From Verrucomicrobiota bacterium (GTDB lineage Bacteria > Verrucomicrobiota > Verrucomicrobiia > Opitutales > Opitutaceae), in assembly GCA_030832235.1 (NCBI GenBank), contig JAURJO010000484.1, forward strand, positions 1 to 26,528: a stretch of DNA of 26,528 bases. The letters run 5' to 3'. Position 1 is the stretch's first letter, and the number at the start of each line of letters is the position of its first letter. Shown here piece by piece: positions 15,228 to 23,028 of this stretch. The notes beneath the pieces were generated by a model. That model worked only from the letters and a program-made list of their open reading frames with translations, was not told the origin of the DNA and did not search any database. The translations under genes were made by a program, and so were the position numbers.

Positions 15228-18125
15228 TCAGTTTGGTGGAGAGGCCAGGGCGCGCTCGAGCGCGTCCGCCAGCTGCTCCTCGGTGAATGGTTTCAGGATG
15301 ATCTGCCCGATGCCGGCCTGCGCGAGTTCGCGCTGCTGGGCGATGTCGACACGCCCGCTGACCACGACGATCGGCAACCGCGGCAGCATGTGTCGTAACG
15401 TCCGGATGAGCTTCAGGCCGTCGATGCCGGACATGTGGATGTCGGTCACCATGCCATGGAGCACCGCGCGCTGCTCGGCCGCACGGATGAGCGCCTCGGT
15501 GCCGTCGGCCGCCGCGGAGGTTCGGTAGCCCATGGCCTGCAGGGTCGCGCAGAGGGTCTCCAGCACGGAAGCCTCGTCGTCGACCACGAGAATATGCCGC
15601 CCGGCGCCGCCGGCGGCGGGCGCGGCCGGTGCGACGGTCTCGGCGACGACCGGTGCGGCCGACGCCACCCCGTCCGCCTCGGCCGCGGGCAAGTGTACCC
15701 GGAAGGTCGCGCCGCGGCCCGGCTCGGAAGCCACCGTGACAAAACCGCCATGGTCGCGGACGATGCGCGCGACGGTGGACAGACCGAGGCCGGTTCCCTG
15801 GTTGGGGCCCTTCGTGGTGAAGAACGGCTCGAAGATCTGATTGATCAGGCCCTCCGGGATGCCGACGCCGATGTCCTTGACGCGCCAGACGACATAGCGG
15901 CCAGCTTTGGCGTCGACCGCGCCGGAGGCGTAGGCGGCGTCGACGACCAAGTTGGCGGCATCGAGCTCGAGCGTGCCTCCCTCGGGCATCGCATCCCGGG
16001 AGTTGGCGCAAAGGTTGAGGAGCACCTGCTGAAGCTGGCCGATGTCGCCGAACACGGGCCACGCATCGTGCGTGCAGCGGGCCTGCAGGCGGATGTTTCG
16101 CGGGAAGGTGGCGGTGATCAGTGCGGAGAGGTTCTCGATGAGGTCGGCGGAGCGGATCGGCGTGCGCTCGCCGCCCGCGCCGCGGGCGAACCTGAGCAGT
16201 TGACGGATGACATTGCTGCCGTGCGCGGCGCTCTTCAGGATTCGGGAGTAAACCTCCTCCTCGCCCGGGTATTTTCGGCGCAATAGCTGGAGACCGAGCG
16301 TGATCGGGGTGAGCGTGTTGTTTAGATCATGGGCGATCCCACTCGCCAGATTGCCGATCGCCTCGAGCCTCTGGCGCTGTATCCGCCCGGCTTCGGCGTT
16401 GCGGCGATCGGTGACGTCCACCGCCAGGCCGGCCGCCCGATAGATGAAACCGTGGGCATCGCGCACCGGGAAGGACCGGTCCTGCACGCGGCGGACAACG
16501 CCATCGGGCCGCCGGATGCGGTACTCGAGCTCGGCCGGACCGGAGGCGCGCCGCACGGAGAAGTCTTTCGCGGCGGCGCGGTCTTCCTCGTGGATCGCCT
16601 CCAGCCAGGCCTCGGTCGAGGCCCAAGGTTCATCCGCGGTCCGGCCCCAGACCTTGGCGACGGCGGGGGAGACGTAGAGGAAGCGGCCCGCGGTGAGGTC
16701 GATGGTGTAGAAGACCTCGCCGATGTTCTCCGCGAGCTGGCGGAAGCGGAGCTCCGACTCGGCGAGCTCCGCGGTGCGCTCCGCGACGAGCCGCTCCAGA
16801 TCGCGTTGCAGCGTGAGATTCTCCTGCTCGGCACGCCGGCGGCGCTCGCGTTCCAGCGCCAGCACCACGCAGGCCGCCGCGGCGGCGCCGAACCGCACCT
16901 CCTCGGGCTCCCATTGCCGCCCTTCCTCATGGTGCGTGAACAGGACGCAGCCGGCCGGCTGGCCCTCGAGGACCACCGGCGCCAAAATGGCGCCGACGGT
17001 CTCCGCGGGGATGAGGCCTGTGCCCGCCAGACCCGCCAGCGCCGGGGACTCGCCTGGCTGGTTGACCGCGACGGGGAATTCACCGGACAGCGCCGCCATG
17101 AGGGCCGTGATGTCGGCGGTCGCGCCGGCGCGCTCCTCGTCGGGTTCCGCCGCGCCGGCCCGGTGGCGGCTCCGGCACTCGAGCCGGGAGCCGCACGGTG
17201 AGAGCATCCAGACGGCCGATACGGCGAGGCCGACTGAAGCGAGCGTCGTTCCGGTGACCAGGTGGAGGTAGGCCCCGAGCTCCGTGTCGCTCTGCTCGCG
17301 CAGTTGCAGCAGGTTCGCCTGGAGACGCAGCACGCGCTCCTGACGCCGCCGATCAATCTCCTCCAGGCGGCGCTGCTCGGTGACATCGCGGAAAATTGTC
17401 CGCGTCGCGATCGGGCGGCCTTGCTCGAAACGCACCGTGGCGCGGCCACGGAGCGTGACCACGCGGCCGTCGCGCGCGACGAACCTGGTCTCGATCTCGC
17501 CGATGTCCTCGCCTCCCATCAGGCGCTGGAAGAGCAGACCGCAATGGGCCTGCTCCCCGGGGTGGATGAGGCTGAAGAGGTTGATCCCCGCGATCTCGTC
17601 GTCCCGGTAGCCGAACGTTTCCCGCCAGCGGCGGTTCACGTACTCGAGGCCGCCCCGCGGATCGACGCTCTGGATTATTTCCGACGTGCCGTCGAACAGG
17701 TCGCTGAGTTTGGAGGCGGTGTCCCGCAGCCCGCGCTCGGTCCGTCGCGCGTGCAGGGAAACCTCGACGCGGGCGGGCAGGTCCGCGAGGTGGGCGTGGC
17801 CGGGCCGCTTGACGAGGTAGTCGGAAAAGCCCGCACGCAGCGCCCGGGCGGCTGCGGCCTCGTCGCCGTGGCCGGTCACCAGGAGGACCGCGTGGTCCCC
17901 GAGGGCGGCGCGATCCGGGAAAAGATCGAAGGCCTCGCCATCCGGCAGGCGGAGCTCCGTCACGATCACGTCGAACACCTCGGCGGCGAGAAGGGCACGG
18001 GCCTCCGCTAGGTTGGAGGCGGGGGTCATCGTCCAGGCGAGGCCGCGCTCGCGTCGCAACTGCTCAAGCGTGCGCTGCTCTCCGCCGTCGCTGTCCAGGT
18101 GAAGAATCCTGGGTGTGTTACTCAT
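15228..18125 (-). CDS. Soluble hybrid histidine kinase, REC-PAS-GAF-PAS-HK-REC
   Basis: 965 residues, no membrane segment. The N-terminal receiver (about 5-125) keeps the switch Thr (LLVTGHGDE) and Lys (LVKRPG), but the phospho-acceptor position is Glu57 in VIVTELRLPDG, and the acidic pair is D11-S12. A PAS domain follows (about 137-252), then a GAF-like segment (about 275-425) with an unusual Cys/Arg-rich insertion (CGSRLECRSRH), a coiled stretch (425-458), a second PAS (about 458-575), the kinase core with H599 in SGIAHDLNN, N708 in NLCANSRDA and GQ/NQGTGLGLSTV, and an intact C-terminal receiver with D895. The close match of its core to that of the neighbouring kinase suggests duplication. 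The substitution at 57 suggests the first receiver is not phosphorylated normally. Confidence 0.88.
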   Translation of the reverse strand: MSNTPRILHLDSDGGEQRTLEQLRRERGLAWTMTPASNLAEARALLAAEVFDVIVTELRLPDGEAFDLFPDRAALGDHAVLLVTGHGDEAAAARALRAGFSDYLVKRPGHAHLADLPARVEVSLHARRTERGLRDTASKLSDLFDGTSEIIQSVDPRGGLEYVNRRWRETFGYRDDEIAGINLFSLIHPGEQAHCGLLFQRLMGGEDIGEIETRFVARDGRVVTLRGRATVRFEQGRPIATRTIFRDVTEQRRLEEIDRRRQERVLRLQANLLQLREQSDTELGAYLHLVTGTTLASVGLAVSAVWMLSPCGSRLECRSRHRAGAAEPDEERAGATADITALMAALSGEFPVAVNQPGESPALAGLAGTGLIPAETVGAILAPVVLEGQPAGCVLFTHHEEGRQWEPEEVRFGAAAAACVVLALERERRRRAEQENLTLQRDLERLVAERTAELAESELRFRQLAENIGEVFYTIDLTAGRFLYVSPAVAKVWGRTADEPWASTEAWLEAIHEEDRAAAKDFSVRRASGPAELEYRIRRPDGVVRRVQDRSFPVRDAHGFIYRAAGLAVDVTDRRNAEAGRIQRQRLEAIGNLASGIAHDLNNTLTPITLGLQLLRRKYPGEEEVYSRILKSAAHGSNVIRQLLRFARGAGGERTPIRSADLIENLSALITATFPRNIRLQARCTHDAWPVFGDIGQLQQVLLNLCANSRDAMPEGGTLELDAANLVVDAAYASGAVDAKAGRYVVWRVKDIGVGIPEGLINQIFEPFFTTKGPNQGTGLGLSTVARIVRDHGGFVTVASEPGRGATFRVHLPAAEADGVASAAPVVAETVAPAAPAAGGAGRHILVVDDEASVLETLCATLQAMGYRTSAAADGTEALIRAAEQRAVLHGMVTDIHMSGIDGLKLIRTLRHMLPRLPIVVVSGRVDIAQQRELAQAGIGQIILKPFTEEQLADALERALASPPN

Positions 18126-18158
18126 GGGCGGCGGGGATCGTTGGTGTCGCAGCGGGTT

Positions 18159-18932
18159 TCATCGTTGGATTCGGGCGGGGGGCAGCCGCGTGCCGCGGAC
18201 AAACAGCTCGAATCGCGCGCCTCGCGGTGAGACCGAATGATGCGAGACGTGTCCTCCCGCGCGGGTCGCCGCCGCTCGGGCGATGACCAGACCGAGCCCG
18301 GCGCCGGGACGGTCCAGCGCGGCTTCGCCGCGGAAAAACGGCGTGAATAGCATTGGTGACTCCTTCACCGGGACTCCCTGGCCGTTGTCGGCCACCACCA
18401 GAAGAAATCCGCCCGGAACCGCGCGGCCCGTGACCGTCGCGCGCGCGCCGGCCCGCGGGTGAGTGAGCGCGTTGCTCAGCAGGCACCCGAGGGCCAAGGC
18501 GGCCGGAGTGGTGGCGAACCGCCAGGTGCCCGCCGGCAGCCGGCTGGTCGTCAACGCAACGGGTGCGGCGGGGTCCGTCACCCGGGCTTCACGCACGCGG
18601 TCGCGGATCCAGTCCGCTAGCGGCACGGAGGCGAGGGCGGCCGGGTCGAGGCGGAGCGCGTCGCCGAGGCGTTCCAATTGACCCAGCAATTGCAGCATCC
18701 CCGTGCCGGAGTCCCGGAGCGCGCTCCGCCAGCGGGCGCGCAGGGATGGATCGGCGGGCGCCTCGGCTTGGAGCAGAAGGTGGGACGCGTTCCGCATCGC
18801 GGTCGCGTGGTTCTTCAGCAGGTGGGCCGCGCGCTGCAGCAAGGCACCGTCAAGGACCGCGCCCGAATCCCTCTCCGTCCGGATGGAGCGGGGGCGTTTC
18901 GCGTCGAAGGTGCGGTACGATTTCGCGGTCAT
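18159..18932 (-). CDS. Small sensorless histidine-kinase-like HATPase protein
   Basis: 257 residues with no recognisable sensor. The first helices hold a dimerisation-like motif HLLKNHATAM; H37 sits where HxxKN kinases carry the phospho-His, but the acidic residue that normally follows it is Leu38. The ATPase part is convincing: N154 (LLSNALTH), D182-N183-G184-x-G186 (DNGQGVP), the FTPFF box and GAGLGL (210-215). It lies between the degenerate receiver, whose stop overlaps its ATG (ATGA), and the soluble hybrid kinase 33 bp downstream. It could be a kinase, a phosphatase or an ATP-binding regulator of the operon's regulators; activity is uncertain because of Leu38. Confidence 0.8.
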   Translation of the reverse strand: MTAKSYRTFDAKRPRSIRTERDSGAVLDGALLQRAAHLLKNHATAMRNASHLLLQAEAPADPSLRARWRSALRDSGTGMLQLLGQLERLGDALRLDPAALASVPLADWIRDRVREARVTDPAAPVALTTSRLPAGTWRFATTPAALALGCLLSNALTHPRAGARATVTGRAVPGGFLLVVADNGQGVPVKESPMLFTPFFRGEAALDRPGAGLGLVIARAAATRAGGHVSHHSVSPRGARFELFVRGTRLPPARIQR

Positions 18933-19429
18933 GGAGCCGGAGTTTCGGGCTCCCGTTCCGGCTTCCGGGGCGGGGAAGGAGGGATTGAGGCGCCTTCGGA
19001 TTGAACGAGTCCGTGATGGGAGGCAAAGCGGTGGAAGTTATCCCTGGTGCGCGCGCCGCCCGCCCCCGTGCGCCTGTTCACCCCACGCCTTGACCGCACG
19101 GGCCGTAAGGCAGTCGTCGCCGCGGAATCGTTCGTGGCGCCGCAGAACACGATCCGGGCCGGGTTTTCGCGGCCCGAGGTTTTCCTGATCCGTTCCAGCC
19201 CGCCGCGTTCGGGCAGCATCAGGTCCAGCATCTGCACCTCGCCGCCCGTGTTCTCCCGCGCGTGGATCGCCTCGGCCTTGGTTTCCGCGGTGCCGACGAT
19301 TCGGATTTCGGGTTCGGCCAAGGGCACCTCGCGCAGCATCGCGGCGAACCGAGTGTGGCTCTCGACGACGGACAGCCGTAGGGTTTTAACCCTAAGCCAC
19401 GGCTCTGTGGTCCGTGTGTCTTGATGCAT
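18929..19429 (-). pseudogene. Degenerate or truncated receiver-domain gene
   Basis: The product begins like a NarL-type receiver (TLRLSVVESHTRFAAMLREV, then EIRIVGTAETKAEAI, MLDLMLPERGGLERIRKTSG and ARIVFCGATNDS), so beta-strands 1-4 and the phospho-acceptor Asp (MLDLMLP) are present. After ATTALRP the sequence turns Arg/Pro-rich; the last strand with the conserved Lys and any HTH output are missing. The acidic pair is reduced to a single Glu (VVES). The frame is open from 19504, but I prefer the ATG at 19429; the bases around 19380-19440 look repeat-like. The stop overlaps the next start (ATGA). It may be a frameshift relic that is still translated for coupling, or an unusual short protein. 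Confidence 0.5.
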
Positions 19430-19541
19430 TTTCACCCAGAGCAGGAGACAGAGTGGGCGCGTACCCAACAAAAATGCGCGGCCGGTGACGTCCTTTTCAT
19501 CCAATTGACGGCGCCGGCGGGGACCGGTGCCAGTCGGTTCA

Positions 19542-20228
19542 TCAGAGATTGGACCGTTGGGCGCCGACGAGCCCCATCTCGATGGCGTAGCGGGTGAGGT
19601 CCTGGGAGGAATGGGCGTTGGCCCGCTCCATCAGGCTGGCGCGGACCCGGTAAACCTTCTGGGTGGAAAGCTTCAGTTCGTGCGCCGCCTCCTTGATCGT
19701 CATGCCGCGCGCGAGTTTCTCCAGGACCTTCAACTCCGTATCCTCCGTGCGCCCGCGGTCGCGGGCCGCGGGACGCAGTAATGGGGCAAGCAGCCGGCTG
19801 GGGCCCGAGCTGAAGTGCATGCCGCCTTGCCGTACGCGGCCGAGTGCCAGCTTGAGCTCATCGAGCGAGTCGCTCTTCTCAACATACCCGGCGGCCCCGT
19901 GCGCCAGGGCGATCTGCAGCGAGTGGACCGTGGAGGTCGCGGAATAGATCAACACCTTCGGGGGACGGGGTAATTCCCGGAACCGGCGCAGCGCGGCGAC
20001 GCCCCCGTCTCCCCGAATCATCAGGTCGAGCACCACGATATCGATGTCACCGGCGCGCGCGGCGCCGAGGGCGGGCGCGGCGTCCGGGCTGGAACCGACG
20101 ACGACAAATCCGGGCAGCAACGAAAGAAAGGATTCCAGCAGCTGCCGGATCGAGAGATGGTCCTCGATGATCCACACCGGGCAGGAACGACCGGCGGCGG
20201 CACGGGTCGATTTCGCGGCGGTTGGCAT
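19542..20228 (-). CDS. LuxR/NarL-family response regulator
   Basis: 228 residues. The receiver (about 17-135) has E22-D23, phospho-acceptor D68 (IVVLDLMIRGDGG), S96 (LIYSATS, in the Thr/Ser switch position) and K118 (VEKSD). The HTH domain (about 160-222) reads DTELKVLEKLARGMTIKEAAHELKLSTQKVYRVRASLMERA, the LuxR/NarL recognition helix region, with some departure from the usual consensus (KVYRVRASLM in place of TVxxHxxxIxxKL). It is first in the minus-strand signalling operon and is its only intact DNA-binding protein, so it is the probable output for the two hybrid kinases. An inverted repeat sits just before its start. Confidence 0.88.
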   Translation of the reverse strand: MPTAAKSTRAAAGRSCPVWIIEDHLSIRQLLESFLSLLPGFVVVGSSPDAAPALGAARAGDIDIVVLDLMIRGDGGVAALRRFRELPRPPKVLIYSATSTVHSLQIALAHGAAGYVEKSDSLDELKLALGRVRQGGMHFSSGPSRLLAPLLRPAARDRGRTEDTELKVLEKLARGMTIKEAAHELKLSTQKVYRVRASLMERANAHSSQDLTRYAIEMGLVGAQRSNL

Positions 20229-20569
20229 GGGGTGGAAGAGTAACTGGGAGAGTTACAGGCAGTCGAGTTCGTCGCGAAAACTACTGCGGGGCAAGCCCGC
20301 GGGAGATTCGGAACCGCGGGGGTTTTCAAGAGAAAGGCTCTCCTTCGCCGCAGTCCGCCGCAACCGAAGCCTCGTTCAGGCCGCGTCGCGCCGGGAGGGA
20401 TGAGTGACCCAGCTTCGCCCGGCCTACGCGGTGCGGGAAGCGGGAGGGAGTGGGTGGGATTGGCGCAAGGAGTGTCCGAAGATCCGAGGGGAGCGCCCTC
20501 TGCTACATCGCACGCGTTTCTTGACGAACGCCGGCACGGCTTTTCCGAACCAGCTTCTGGAGTCGGCCT
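20229..20569. other. Spacer between regulator operon and tRNA gene, no gene seen
   Basis: Apart from the inverted repeat next to the regulator, this stretch holds no credible gene; frames that cross it owe their length to high GC. It is presumably the promoter region of the minus-strand signalling operon plus the trailer of the tRNA, but I could not point to a good -35/-10 pair for the operon. Confidence 0.35.
20240..20256 (-). promoter_or_regulatory. Inverted repeat GTAACT-N5-AGTTAC before the LuxR-type regulator
   Basis: A perfect 6-bp palindrome with a 5-bp centre lies 12-28 bases upstream of the regulator's ATG. The spacing suits either an operator for autoregulation or a hairpin in the mRNA leader close to the start codon. 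The bases between it and the ATG (CTCTTCCACCCC) contain no Shine-Dalgarno sequence. Confidence 0.35.
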
Positions 20570-20683
<114 letters not shown>

Positions 20684-20731
20684 GGGTGCCCGTTCGGAAG
20701 TTTTTCAACGACCGGCGGTTGGCGAAGGGGT

Positions 20732-20761
20732 TAAGAAGGTCGTCGCCGTAACGAGGGTCAA
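20732..20761 (-). promoter_or_regulatory. Candidate promoter for tRNA-Ser
   Basis: On the minus strand TTGACC (20761-20756) is followed after 18 bp by TTCTTA (20737-20732). The predicted start would lie about 40 bases before the mature tRNA 5' end, a normal leader length. The -10 is only a partial match. Confidence 0.35.
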
Positions 20762-20902
20762 CCGCAAATCGATGCGTCGGAAATCCGGTCCATTGTACAT
20801 GAGATGCGCCCCCGCTGCCGTCGCTGAATCAATGCGGAATGGGGCGATTCGCTTTTGGTCGCTTCATGATTCCCCTTACCAAGGAAGGAATCGGGCGCTG
20901 AC

Positions 20903-21280
20903 ATGAACTTCAAGGCAAGCAGCTCACGGGTTCTTTCCTTGCTGGGTTCGATCGGTCTTTTGGCCGGCGCGGTGGATCCGCTGGAGGGTTCATTCGTGAT
21001 CCTCGCGGGAAGCGCTCTGCTCTGGGGCGGCGAGGTCATGAAACCTCCTGGCCGGCGGCGCCTGCGCTATTGGACCACCGTTTTCGCCCTCATCGCATTC
21101 GGCGTGGGCGTGACGATGGGGCTGAGCGCGGCCGGAGGTCTTGGTGGGACGGGCGGTCGGTCATGGTGGTGGGGTTTGCTGCTGCTGCCGTATCCGGCCG
21201 GCTGGCTGCTGGGAGTCGGCGGCCTGCTCGCCGGACTGCTCCGTTTTTTGCGCCGGCGCGCCGCAGCGCGACGGAATTGA
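20903..21280 (+). CDS. Small integral membrane protein of unknown function
   Basis: 125 residues with about four hydrophobic segments: about 8-24 (VLSLLGSIGLLAGAV), 28-43 (GSFVILAGSALLWGG), 57-78 (TTVFALIAFGVGVTMGLSAAG) and 86-112 (SWWWGLLLLPYPAGWLLGVGGLLAGLL), ending in an Arg-rich tail RRRAAARRN that would face the cytoplasm. A purine-rich AAGGAAGGAA lies about 12-22 bases before the ATG, somewhat far for a Shine-Dalgarno. I do not recognise the family. The codon pattern and coherent hydrophobicity argue that it is real. Its neighbours give no functional clue. Confidence 0.65.
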   Translation: MNFKASSSRVLSLLGSIGLLAGAVDPLEGSFVILAGSALLWGGEVMKPPGRRRLRYWTTVFALIAFGVGVTMGLSAAGGLGGTGGRSWWWGLLLLPYPAGWLLGVGGLLAGLLRFLRRRAAARRN

Positions 21281-21440
21281 TCCGGTCGCTGCCGCCGGGA
21301 CGGCGGCCGCGGGCTTCAGGGACGAAGACCCTTCTGAAGGCTGCGGATTTCCCAGCGCGTCCAGGCTGCAACCGGATCGTCCTTCGTAGTGACTGGTCTC
21401 TGGGCCGTGAGGCACTTCCGGACCGCTCCGCGAGGGGTCA

Positions 21441-21497
21441 ACCACGGATGGACGCGGATGGACACGGATGAGCGGGGCTTGGTGCAGCCGCGGCCGC
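21441..21497 (+). repeat. Dispersed repeat element with tandem GACRCGGATG units
   Basis: ACCACGGATG is followed by GACGCGGATG and GACACGGATG, a 10-bp periodic tract, and the element ends TGGTGCAGCCGCGGCCGC. The same order is found at 1591-1637, and an inverted partial copy at 1475-1506. Tracts of this kind are common between genes in Opitutaceae-like genomes to my knowledge; their function is unknown. Confidence 0.6.
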
Positions 21498-21563
21498 CCG
21501 CCGCGGATCATGCGGAGCGCCCGACGGCCGAGTGCTCATTCGACGGGAGCGACCATGTCGAAC

Positions 21564-21588
21564 CGCAGATTTCGCAGATGCGCAGATG
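21564..21588 (+). repeat. CGCAGAT triple repeat
   Basis: Three CGCAGAT units follow in direct order (CGCAGATTTCGCAGATGCGCAGATG pattern across 21564-21588), next to the dispersed element. It has the look of another member of the short intergenic repeat class. Confidence 0.5.
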
Positions 21589-21615
21589 AATGCGCCGATG
21601 ACGCGACGGAGGGTG

Positions 21616-21636
21616 ATCGTGTCTAAAAAACACGAT
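21616..21636. terminator. Hairpin ATCGTGT / ACACGAT
   Basis: A perfect 7-bp stem (21616-21622 with 21630-21636) encloses the loop CTAAAAA. It lies at the edge of the repeat tract, between the small membrane protein and the YdcF-like gene. There is no T-run after the stem, so termination is only a guess. Confidence 0.3.
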
Positions 21637-21887
21637 TCCACGCTATAGCGGCCCGACTGGGACGTCGGCCTTCAGAGGCTGGGTTGGAATTGGGATTTTA
21701 AGTTGAGGTCCATGCCAAGCGTTCCGCGGTGAGCTTCCTCAAATTCAAAGCTCAATCGTGATTGTCGCCCATGGTCCTGCCGTCGCTTCGTCCCTTGATC
21801 CTTTCGACCTTTAGTCCCGTGCTCCCTGTTCCCCAGGTCCCTCCTCGCCATTCCGATCGGATCGCGGAAGGCTTTGCGGGTTCAACG

Positions 21888-22550
21888 ATGTCCGTTCCCG
21901 CATCCGACTCCGTTCCGCCCGCCGACCTTGCGCTCGCCCGCGTTCTCTGGGACTGGCAATCTTCCCATGAGGAGCCGGGGCCGGCCGATGCCGCGCTGGG
22001 GCTGGGCAGCTACGACGTGCGCGTGGCCGACCGCTGCGTGGAGCTTTTCCGCGAGGGGAGGGTGCGCCTCGTATGCTTCAGCGGAGCCAGCGGGAATTTC
22101 ACCGAGGGCCGCTTTCCGCGCGGCGAGGCCCACGCGTTTGCCGAACGCGCGCGTGCCCTCGGATTGCCGGAGGAGGCGCTGATCATCGAGCCGGCGGCGC
22201 GCAACACCGCCGACAACATCCGCCTCGCGCGACCGCTGCTCGAGGCGCGCGGCGTGCGCTCAATAATCCTGGTGGCCAAGCCCAATATGCTCGCCCGCGG
22301 CCGCGCCACGCTTCCCGTGCATTGGCCAGGGGTGCGGGCTGGATTTTCCGCCGCGCCCGTGCCCTTCGCCCGTGACCTCGCGCCCGGACGCACCGTGCGC
22401 GATCTTGTAGAGGAACTGGTCGGAGATGCCGAGCGGTTGCGCATCTATCCCGACCGGGGGTGGCAGGCGCGAGTGGTGATCCCGGACGAAGCGGCCGAGG
22501 CCGTTCGCGAACTCATCCGCCGCGGATACGGCGGGCACCTTCCGCGGTGA
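21888..22550 (+). CDS. YdcF/DUF218-family protein
   Basis: 220 residues from the ATG at 21888; an in-frame start at 21762 would add 42 residues without family character. DUF218 landmarks are present: LGLGSYDVRVADRCVELF (about 37-54), VCFSGASGNFTEGRFPRGEA (about 66-85), EPAARNTADNIRLARPLL (about 104-121) and ILVAKPNMLARGRATLP (about 129-145). There is no membrane segment, so it resembles cytosolic YdcF of E. coli (which binds S-adenosylmethionine) rather than membrane-anchored SanA. The physiological role of the family is poorly known. It stands alone between two non-coding stretches. Confidence 0.85.
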   Translation: MSVPASDSVPPADLALARVLWDWQSSHEEPGPADAALGLGSYDVRVADRCVELFREGRVRLVCFSGASGNFTEGRFPRGEAHAFAERARALGLPEEALIIEPAARNTADNIRLARPLLEARGVRSIILVAKPNMLARGRATLPVHWPGVRAGFSAAPVPFARDLAPGRTVRDLVEELVGDAERLRIYPDRGWQARVVIPDEAAEAVRELIRRGYGGHLPR

Positions 22551-23028
22551 TCGAGTTGGTGGGCTCGGCCCTCGGGGAAGCGGTTGCGGCCACGACTTCA
22601 ATGTGTCCGGCGGGATGGAGTTCCTCCTCGCCGAGAAAAATCGTTTCTGGGGGGAGTGCCTCGAAGAGGAGAATGAGGGCAAACTGCGAATGGTCGCTGG
22701 CGGAATGCGTACTCCCGGTCGCGCCCCGGTGAGTGGTAGTAACTCGGGGTTTCCGCTCGGAAGTCGGGAGTGCTGAACCGCGGGTGGCGCAGGGGAAGAC
22801 AAATCCCGAGATCACGGTTAGCCTGGGCCTCGGTCGCCGCATAGTGGCGACGCACGTCGAGCACATCCTCGCGAAGCTCGGGTGGAAAACCGCGGAGCGG
22901 CCGCCCGCTTTGCACCGGAAGTGCTGCTCGGTCGAGGATTCGTCCTTGTGTCCCGGCCTCCCCGCCGCCGCGCCTCGGTGCGATTCGGGCCCTAGCCGGG
23001 CGGGAGACTTCGCGGTGGAGCTCGAAGA
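22551..23028. other. Spacer holding the HTH relic; otherwise no gene
   Basis: A 478-bp gap between the YdcF-like gene and the convergent large minus-strand gene. Outside the HTH relic at 22793-22921, open frames exist on both strands but without consistent start, family motif or codon bias. A minus-strand stretch around 22570-22690 reads somewhat protein-like (LPPETIFLGEEELHPAGHIE) and could be part of another decayed gene. No terminator was recognised. Confidence 0.35.
22793..22921 (+). pseudogene. Relic of a LuxR-type HTH domain
   Basis: One frame reads VAQGKTNPEITVSLGLGRRI then VATHVEHILAKLGWKTAER, which aligns along its whole length with the LuxR/NarL HTH (VAQGKTNxEIAxxLGLSxRTVxxHVEHILxKLGVxTR). 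The receiver part, a start codon in context and the usual C-terminus are missing, and residues such as the Ser-x-Arg-Thr of the recognition turn are altered (GRRIV). It is probably the decayed 3' end of a response-regulator gene. It is not a copy of the 19542-20228 regulator, whose HTH differs. Confidence 0.6.

Larger units (their letters stand above)
21281..21887. other. 607-bp non-coding spacer rich in repeats
   Basis: Besides the two repeat tracts and the hairpin listed separately, this spacer contains an A/T-richer patch around 21685-21765 that may hold the promoter of the YdcF-like gene. The open frame of that gene reaches back to 21762, but those first 42 residues are Pro-rich and do not align with the family, so I treat them as leader. 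Confidence 0.4.

Noticed and set aside
21762..21887. N-terminal extension of the YdcF-like protein
   Set aside because: The extra 42 residues are Pro/Ser-rich, not hydrophobic enough for an anchor and not part of the family domain.
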